Shown here: positions 57,064 through 64,000 of the stretch, one piece after another
Layout: each line of letters starts with the position of its first letter
Position numbering within the stretch: position 1 is the stretch's first letter
NCBI GenBank assembly: GCA_958298945.1
Contig: OY282608.1
Span: 22,421,933 to 22,485,932, forward strand
Direction of reading: 5' to 3'
DNA length: 64,000 bases
Source of the DNA: Atherix ibis
Lineage: Eukaryota > Arthropoda > Insecta > Diptera > Athericidae
The notes under the pieces: generated by a model
What the model was told of the DNA's origin: nothing
The model's input: only the letters and a program-made list of their open reading frames with translations
The model's database searches: none
Position numbers and translations under genes: made by a program

Positions 57064-59850
57064 AACAAACTAACAAACCAACAAACCAACAAACGAACAA
57101 ACCAACAAGCCTACAAACCAACAAACAAATAAACCAACAAACCAACAAACCAACAAACCAACAAACCAACAAGCTAACAAACCAACAAACCAACAAACCA
57201 AGTAACCAAAAAGCCAACAAACTAACAAACCAACAAGCCAACAAACCAACAAACCAACAAGCCAACAAACCAACAAACCAACAAACCAACATGCCAACAA
57301 ACCAACAAACTAAGTAACCAACAAGCCAACAAACCAACAAACCAACAAGCCAACAAACCAACAAACCAACAAACCAACAAGCCAACAAACCAACAAACAA
57401 ATAAACCAACAAACCAACAAACCAACAAGCCAACAAGCCAACAAACCAACAAACCAAGAAGCCAACAAACCAAACAAACCAACAAACCAACATGCCAACA
57501 AACCAACAAACTAAGTAACCAATAAGCCAACAAACCAACAAACCAACAAACCAACATGTTTACAAACCAACAAACTAAGTAACCAACAAGCCAACCAACC
57601 AACAAACCAACAAGCCAACAAGCCAACAAACCAACAAACCAACAAACCAACAAGCCTACAAACCAACAAGCCAACAAGCCAACAAACCAACAAACCAACA
57701 AACCAACAAACCAACAAGCCAACAAACCAACAAACCAACAAACCAACAAACCAACAACCCAACAAACCAACAAGCCAACAAACAAACAAACCAACAAACC
57801 AACAAACTAAGTAACCAACAAGCCAACAAACCAACAAACCAACAAGCCAACAAACCAACAAACAAATAAACCAACAAACCAACAAACCAACAATCCAACA
57901 AGCCAAGTAAACAAAAAGCCAACAAACTAACAAACCAACAAGCCAACAAACCAACAAGCCAACAAGCCAACAAACCAACAAACCAACAAAGCAACAAACC
58001 AACAAACCAACAAACCAACAAACCAACAAACCAACAAACTAACAAACCAACAAGCCAACAAACCAACAAACCAACAAACCAAAAAACCAACAAACCAACA
58101 AACCAACAAACCAACAAACCAACAAACCAACAAACTAAGTAACCAACAAGCCAACAAACCAACAAACCAACAAACCAACAAGCCAACAAACCAACAAACT
58201 AACAAACCAACAAACCAACAAACCAACAAACCAACAATCCAACAAGCCAACAAGCCAACAAACCAACAAACCAACAAACCAACAAACCAACAAGCCAACA
58301 AACCAACAAACCAACAAACCAACAAACCAACAAGCCAACAAACTAAGTAACCACCAAGCCAACAAACCAACAAACCAACAAACCAACAAGCCAACAAAAC
58401 AACAAACCAACAAGCCAACAAGCTAACAAACCAACAAACCAACAAAGCAACAAACCAACAAACCAACAAACGAACAAACCAACAAACCAAAAAACTAACA
58501 AACCAACAAACCAACAAACCAACAAACCAACAAACCAAAAAACCAACAAACCAACAAACCAACAAACCAACAAACCAACAAACTGAGTAACCAACAAGCC
58601 GTCAAACCAACAAACCAACAAGCCAAAAAACCAACAAACCAACAAACCAACAAGCCAACAAACCAACAAACCAACAAACCATCAAACCAACAAACCAACA
58701 AACCAACAAACCAACAACCCAACAAACCAACAAGCCAACAAGCCAACAAACCAACAAACCAACAAACCAACAAACCAACAAGCCAACAAACCAACAAACC
58801 AACAAACCAACAAGCCAAAAAGCCAACAAACCAACAAACCAACAAGCCAACAAACCAACAAACCAACAAACCAACATGCCAACAAACCAACAAACTAAGT
58901 AACCAACAAGCCAACAAACCAACAAACCAACAAGCCAACAAACCAACAAACCAACAAGCCAACAAGCCAACAAACCAACAAACCAACAAACCAACAAGCC
59001 AACAAACCAACAAACCAACAAGCCAACAAACCAACAAACCAACAAGCCAACAAACCAACAAACCGACAAACCAAAAAACCAACAAACCGACAAACCAACA
59101 AACCAACAAACCAACAAACCAACAAACCAACAAGCCAACAAGCCAAAAAAACCAACAAACCAACAAACCAACAAGCCAACAAACCAACAACCCAACAAAC
59201 CAACAAAGCAACAAGCCAACAAGCCAACAAACCAACAAGCCAACAAGGCAACAAACCAACAAACCAACAAACCAACAAATTAAGTAACCAACAAGCCAAC
59301 AAACCAACAAACCAACAAGCCAAAAAACCAACAAACCAACAAACCAACAAACCAACAAGCCAACAAACCAACAAACCAACAAACCAACAAACCAACAAAC
59401 CAACAAGCCAACAAGCCAAAAAAACCAACAAACCAACAAACCAACAAGCCAACAAACCAACAACCCAACAAACCAACAAAGCAACAAGCCAACAAGCCAA
59501 CAAACCAACAAGCCAACAAGGCAACAAACCAACAAACCAACAAATTAAGTAACCAACAAGCCAACAAACCAACAAACCAACAAGCCAAAAAACCAACAAA
59601 CCAACAAACCAACAAACCAACAAGCCAACAAACCAACAAACCAACAAACCAACAAACCAACAAACCAACAAACCAACAAACCAACAAGCCAACAAGCCAA
59701 CAAACCAACAAACCAACAAACCAACAAACCAACAAGCCAACAAACCAACAAACCAACAAACCAACAAGCCAAAAAGCCAACAAACCAACAAACCAACAAG
59801 CCAACAAACCAACTAACTAACCTGCCAACAAACCAACAAACTAAGTAACC
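57064..59850 (+). repeat. About 2.5-2.8-kb higher-order repeat, copy 2
   Basis: This is the middle copy, 2,787 bp long. Relative to copy 1 it lacks 72 bp (nine units) near 58.3 kb. It carries a private tandem duplication of about 265-273 bp near 59.14-59.68 kb. It ends with CCAACTAACTAACCTGCC at 59,809. Confidence 0.88.
59141..59678 (+). repeat. Private 265-273-bp tandem duplication
   Basis: AGCCAAAAAAACC occurs at 59,141 and 59,414 (273 bp apart). The ATTAAGTAACC landmark has its TT at 59,280 and 59,545 (265 bp apart). Copies 1 and 3 of the surrounding unit have a single occurrence of each. The terminal landmark of copy 3 comes 2,522 bp after that of copy 2, exactly 265 less than 2,787, which independently confirms the extra piece. 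Confidence 0.85.
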
Positions 59851-62377
59851 AACAAACTAACAAACCAACAAACCAACAAACGAACAAACCAACAAGCCTA
59901 CAAACCAACAAACAAATAAACCAACAAACCAACAAACCAACAAACCAACAAACCAACAAGCTAACAAACCAACAAACCAACAAACCAAGTAACCAAAAAG
60001 CCAACAAACTAACAAACCAACAAGCCAACAAACCAACAAACCAACAAGCCAACAAACCAACAAACCAACAAACCAACATGCCAACAAACCAACAAACTAA
60101 GTAACCAACAAGCCAACAAACCAACAAACCAACAAGCCAACAAACCAACAAACCAACAAACCAACAAGCCAACAAACCAACAAACAAATAAACCAACAAA
60201 CCAACAAACCAACAAGCCAACAAGCCAACAAACCAACAAACCAAGAAGCCAACAAACCAAACAAACCAACAAACCAACATGCCAACAAACCAACAAACTA
60301 AGTAACCAATAAGCCAACAAACCAACAAACCAACAAACCAACATGTTTACAAACCAACAAACTAAGTAACCAACAAGCCAACCAACCAACAAACCAACAA
60401 GCCAACAAGCCAACAAACCAACAAACCAACAAACCAACAAGCCTACAAACCAACAAGCCAACAAGCCAACAAACCAACAAACCAACAAACCAACAAACCA
60501 ACAAGCCAACAAACCAACAAACCAACAAACCAACAAACCAACAACCCAACAAACCAACAAGCCAACAAACAAACAAACCAACAAACCAACAAACTAAGTA
60601 ACCAACAAGCCAACAAACCAACAAACCAACAAGCCAACAAACCAACAAACAAATAAACCAACAAACCAACAAACCAACAATCCAACAAGCCAAGTAAACA
60701 AAAAGCCAACAAACTAACAAACCAACAAGCCAACAAACCAACAAGCCAACAAGCCAACAAACCAACAAACCAACAAAGCAACAAACCAACAAACCAACAA
60801 ACCAACAAACCAACAAACCAACAAACTAACAAACCAACAAGCCAACAAACCAACAAACCAACAAACCAAAAAACCAACAAACCAACAAACCAACAAACCA
60901 ACAAACCAACAAACCAACAAACTAAGTAACCAACAAGCCAACAAACCAACAAACCAACAAACCAACAAGCCAACAAACCAACAAACTAACAAACCAACAA
61001 ACCAACAAACCAACAAACCAACAATCCAACAAGCCAACAAGCCAACAAACCAACAAACCAACAAACCAACAAACCAACAAGCCAACAAACCAACAAACCA
61101 ACAAACCAACAAACCAACAAGCCAACAAACTAAGTAACCACCAAGCCAACAAACCAACAAACCAACAAACCAACAAGCCAACAAAACAACAAACCAACAA
61201 GCCAACAAGCTAACAAACCAACAAACCAACAAAGCAACAAACCAACAAACCAACAAACGAACAAACCAACAAACCAAAAAACTAACAAACCAACAAACCA
61301 ACAAACCAACAAACCAACAAACCAAAAAACCAACAAACCAACAAACCAACAAACCAACAAACCAACAAACTGAGTAACCAACAAGCCGTCAAACCAACAA
61401 ACCAACAAGCCAAAAAACCAACAAACCAACAAACCAACAAGCCAACAAACCAACAAACCAACAAACCATCAAACCAACAAACCAACAAACCAACAAACCA
61501 ACAACCCAACAAACCAACAAGCCAACAAGCCAACAAACCAACAAACCAACAAACCAACAAACCAACAAGCCAACAAACCAACAAACCAACAAACCAACAA
61601 GCCAAAAAGCCAACAAACCAACAAACCAACAAGCCAACAAACCAACAAACCAACAAACCAACATGCCAACAAACCAACAAACTAAGTAACCAACAAGCCA
61701 ACAAACCAACAAACCAACAAGCCAACAAACCAACAAACCAACAAGCCAACAAGCCAACAAACCAACAAACCAACAAACCAACAAGCCAACAAACCAACAA
61801 ACCAACAAGCCAACAAACCAACAAACCAACAAGCCAACAAACCAACAAACCGACAAACCAAAAAACCAACAAACCGACAAACCAACAAACCAACAAACCA
61901 ACAAACCAACAAACCAACAAGCCAACAAGCCAAAAAAACCAACAAACCAACAAACCAACAAGCCAACAAACCAACAACCCAACAAACCAACAAAGCAACA
62001 AGCCAACAAGCCAACAAACCAACAAGCCAACAAGGCAACAAACCAACAAACCAACAAACCAACAAATTAAGTAACCAACAAGCCAACAAACCAACAAACC
62101 AACAAGCCAAAAAACCAACAAACCAACAAACCAACAAACCAACAAGCCAACAAACCAACAAACCAACAAACCAACAAACCAACAAACCAACAAACCAACA
62201 AACCAACAAGCCAACAAGCCAACAAACCAACAAACCAACAAACCAACAAACCAACAAGCCAACAAACCAACAAACCAACAAACCAACAAGCCAAAAAGCC
62301 AACAAACCAACAAACCAACAAGCCAACAAACCAACTAACTAACCTGCCAACAAACCAACAAACTAAGTAACCAACAA
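59851..62377 (+). repeat. About 2.5-2.8-kb higher-order repeat, copy 3
   Basis: This is the third copy, matching copy 2 at 2,787 bp up to the private duplication and ending with CCAACTAACTAACCTGCC at 62,331. It shares the 72-bp deletion with copy 2, so copies 2 and 3 are sisters. After the terminal landmark it continues into block Q instead of into another copy. Confidence 0.85.
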
Positions 62378-64000
62378 GCCAACAAACCAACAAGCCAACA
62401 AGCCAACAAACCAACAAACCAACAAACCAACAAACCAACAAACTAAGTAACCAACAAACCAACAAACCAACAAACCAACAAACCAACAAGCCAACAAGCC
62501 AACAAACCAACAAACTAACAAGCCAACAAACCAACAAACCAACAAGCCAACAAACCAACAAACCAACAAACCAAAAAACCAACAAACCAACAAACCAACA
62601 AACCAACAAACCAACAAACCAACAAACCAACAAACCAACAAACCAACAAGCCAACAAACCACCAAACCAACAAACCAACAAACCAAGTAACCAAAAAGCC
62701 AACAAACTAACAAACCAACAAGCCAACAAGCCAACAAACCAACAAGCCAACAAACCAACAAACCAACAAAGCAACAAGCCAACAAGCCAACAAACCAACA
62801 AACCAACAAGCCAACAAACCAACAAACCAAAAAGCCAACAAGCCAACAAACCAACAAATTAACAAACCAAGTTACCAAAAAGCCAACAAACTAACAAACC
62901 AACAAGCCAACAAGCCAACAAACCAACAAACCAACAAGCCAACAAACCAACAAACAAATAAATCAACAAACCAACAAACCAACAAACCAACAAACCAACA
63001 GACCAAAAAACCAACAAACCAACAAGCCAACAAGCCAACAAACCAACAAACTAACAAACCAACAATCGAACTAACCAACAAACCAACAAGCCAACAAGCA
63101 CACAAACTAAGTAACCAACAAGCCAACAAACCAACAAACCAACAAGCCAACAAGCCAACAAACCAACAAACCAACAAGCCAACAAACCAACAAACCAAAA
63201 AACCAAAAAACCAACAAACCAACAAACCCACAAACCAACAAACCAAAAAACCAACAAACCAACAAGCCAACAAGCCAACAAACCAACAAACCAACAAACC
63301 AACAAACCAACGAGCCAACAAACAAGCAAGCCAACAAACCAACAAACCAACAAACCAACGAACCAAAAAGCCAACAAACTAACAAACCAACAAACCAACA
63401 AGCCAACAAACCAACAAAGCAACAAGCCAACAAGCCAACAAACCAACAAGCCCACAAACCAACAAACCAACAAGCCAACAAACCAACAAACCAACAAACC
63501 AACAAACCAACAAACCAACAAGCCAACAAACCAACAAACCAACAAGCCAACAAACCAACAAACCAACAAACCAACAAGCCAACAAACCAACAAACCAACA
63601 AACCAAAAAACCAACAAACCAACAAACCAACAAACCAACAAACCAACAAACCAACAAGCCAACAAGCCAACAAACCAACAAACCAACAAGCCAACAAACC
63701 AACAAGCCAACAAACCAACAAACCAACAAACCAAGTAACCAAAAAGCCAACAAACTAACAAACCAACAAGCCAACAAACCAACAAGCCAACAAGCCAACA
63801 AACCAACAAACCAACAAAGCAACAAACCAAAAAACCAACAAACCAAAAAACCAACAAACCAACAAACCATCAAACGAACAAAGCAACAAGCCAACAAGCC
63901 AACAAACCAACAAACCAACAAGCCAACAAACCAACAAACCAACAAGCCAACAAGCCAACAAACCAACAAACCAACAAACCAACAAACCAACAAGCCAACA
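62378..64000 (+). repeat. Block Q, copy 2 (cut by window end)
   Basis: This matches 45,257-46,879 at a shift of 17,121 bp, with the same rare variants (ATTAACAAACCAAGTTACC near 62,859, CAATCGAAC near 63,063, AACAAGCAAGCC near 63,321). The match is still running at the last base of the window. Confidence 0.85.

Larger units (their letters stand above)
1..64000 (+). repeat. 64-kb satellite array of 8-bp unit CCAACAAA
   Basis: Every stretch of the window reads as head-to-tail copies of CCAACAAA on the + strand, roughly 8,000 copies if the period holds throughout. The canonical unit has five A, three C and no G or T. The main variant has G at the eighth position (CCAACAAG). Each of the eight positions has at least one alternative base somewhere. 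The array has no inversion, no embedded mobile element and no non-repeat island that I can find, and it runs off both ends of the window. Occasional 7-bp and 9-bp units shift the phase. Such long simple satellites are known from eukaryotic heterochromatin and not from ordinary bacterial DNA; that placement is inference. I do not recognise the unit as a named satellite family. Confidence 0.98.

Noticed and set aside
1..64000. AATAAA hexamers on the + strand as polyadenylation signals
   Set aside because: They arise from one C-to-T change (CAAATAAACC or CCAATAAACC), occur throughout the array at cassette positions, and follow no gene.
1..64000. CTAAC and AAGTAA motifs as intron branch points or splice donors
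   Set aside because: They are common single or double variants of the octamer found everywhere. No exon structure or coding sequence exists for them to serve.
1..64000. CRISPR array
   Set aside because: The repeats are 8 bp and contiguous, with no unique spacers, no leader and no cas genes.
1..64000. Telomere tract
   Set aside because: The unit is not a known telomere motif, and point variants and kilobase higher-order structure are far too frequent for a telomerase-maintained end.
1..64000. Transposon or insertion sequence, tRNA, rRNA or other structured RNA
   Set aside because: No terminal inverted repeats, no transposase-like frame, and no sequence outside the octamer pattern. The A/C-only strand cannot form the base-paired stems such RNAs need.
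1..64000. Homopurine triplex (H-DNA) or Z-DNA tract
   Set aside because: Each strand mixes purines and pyrimidines (A with C) without a homopurine run or a strict purine-pyrimidine alternation, so neither structure is expected.
1..64000. Intrinsically curved DNA from phased A-tracts
   Set aside because: The A runs repeat every 8 bp, out of phase with the helical repeat of about 10.5 bp, so curvature should cancel rather than add up.

Overview
I see no protein-coding gene, RNA gene, transposon or other single-copy sequence in this window. All 64,000 bases are one head-to-tail array of a degenerate 8-bp unit, CCAACAAA on the + strand (TTTGTTGG on the - strand). The unit runs in one orientation from the first base to the last. 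The commonest variant is CCAACAAG. Rarer point variants (CTAACAAA, CCAAGTAA, CCAAAAAA, CAAATAAA, CCATCAAA, CGAACTAA, CCAACATG and others) act as landmarks. The window therefore looks like the interior of a long simple-satellite or minisatellite block. That is typical of eukaryotic heterochromatin (pericentromere, subtelomere, sex or B chromosome), but this assignment is inference. I cannot name the organism and do not recognise the unit as a named satellite or as a standard telomere repeat.

Landmark variants recur in fixed order at long distances, so the array has a higher-order, nested duplication structure. From left to right: (1) 0.7-4.8 kb, a 2,030-bp tandem duplication that looks almost identical where I compared it. 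(2) About 4.0-10.9 kb, an overlapping tandem duplication with a 3,443-3,483-bp shift. (3) 10.9-12.45 kb, a transition where a new landmark (CGAACTAACC) first appears. (4) 12.45-28 kb, a compound unit X+Y of about 6.6 kb, then X again with a 1.74-kb expansion, then Y again. (5) 25.5-34.5 kb, a roughly 4.65-kb tandem duplication grown out of Y. (6) 34.6-38.4 kb, a third, shortened X+Y. (7) 37.3-42.66 kb, a 2.65-2.70-kb tandem duplication. (8) 42.66-44.75 kb, a pair of about 1.03-1.13 kb. (9) 45.26-46.88 kb, block Q, which reappears at 62.38-64.0 kb, 17.12 kb away. (10) 49.7-52.3 kb, a pair of about 1.3 kb. (11) 53.4-62.4 kb, a 1,057-bp duplication nested in a three-copy unit of about 2.5-2.8 kb.

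The unit has no stop codon in any of the six frames, and 8 is not a multiple of 3. Long open frames therefore appear everywhere, mostly on the - strand, and all spell the same hydrophobic octapeptide (LLVCWFVG register). The + strand spells NQQTNKPT. I treat these as composition artefacts, not genes. The biological interest lies in how the array is built: serial segmental duplication at scales from 8 bp to 17 kb, most simply explained by unequal exchange or replication slippage. All coordinates were read by eye from landmark alignment. Block edges are uncertain by tens of bases, and percent identities were not computed.
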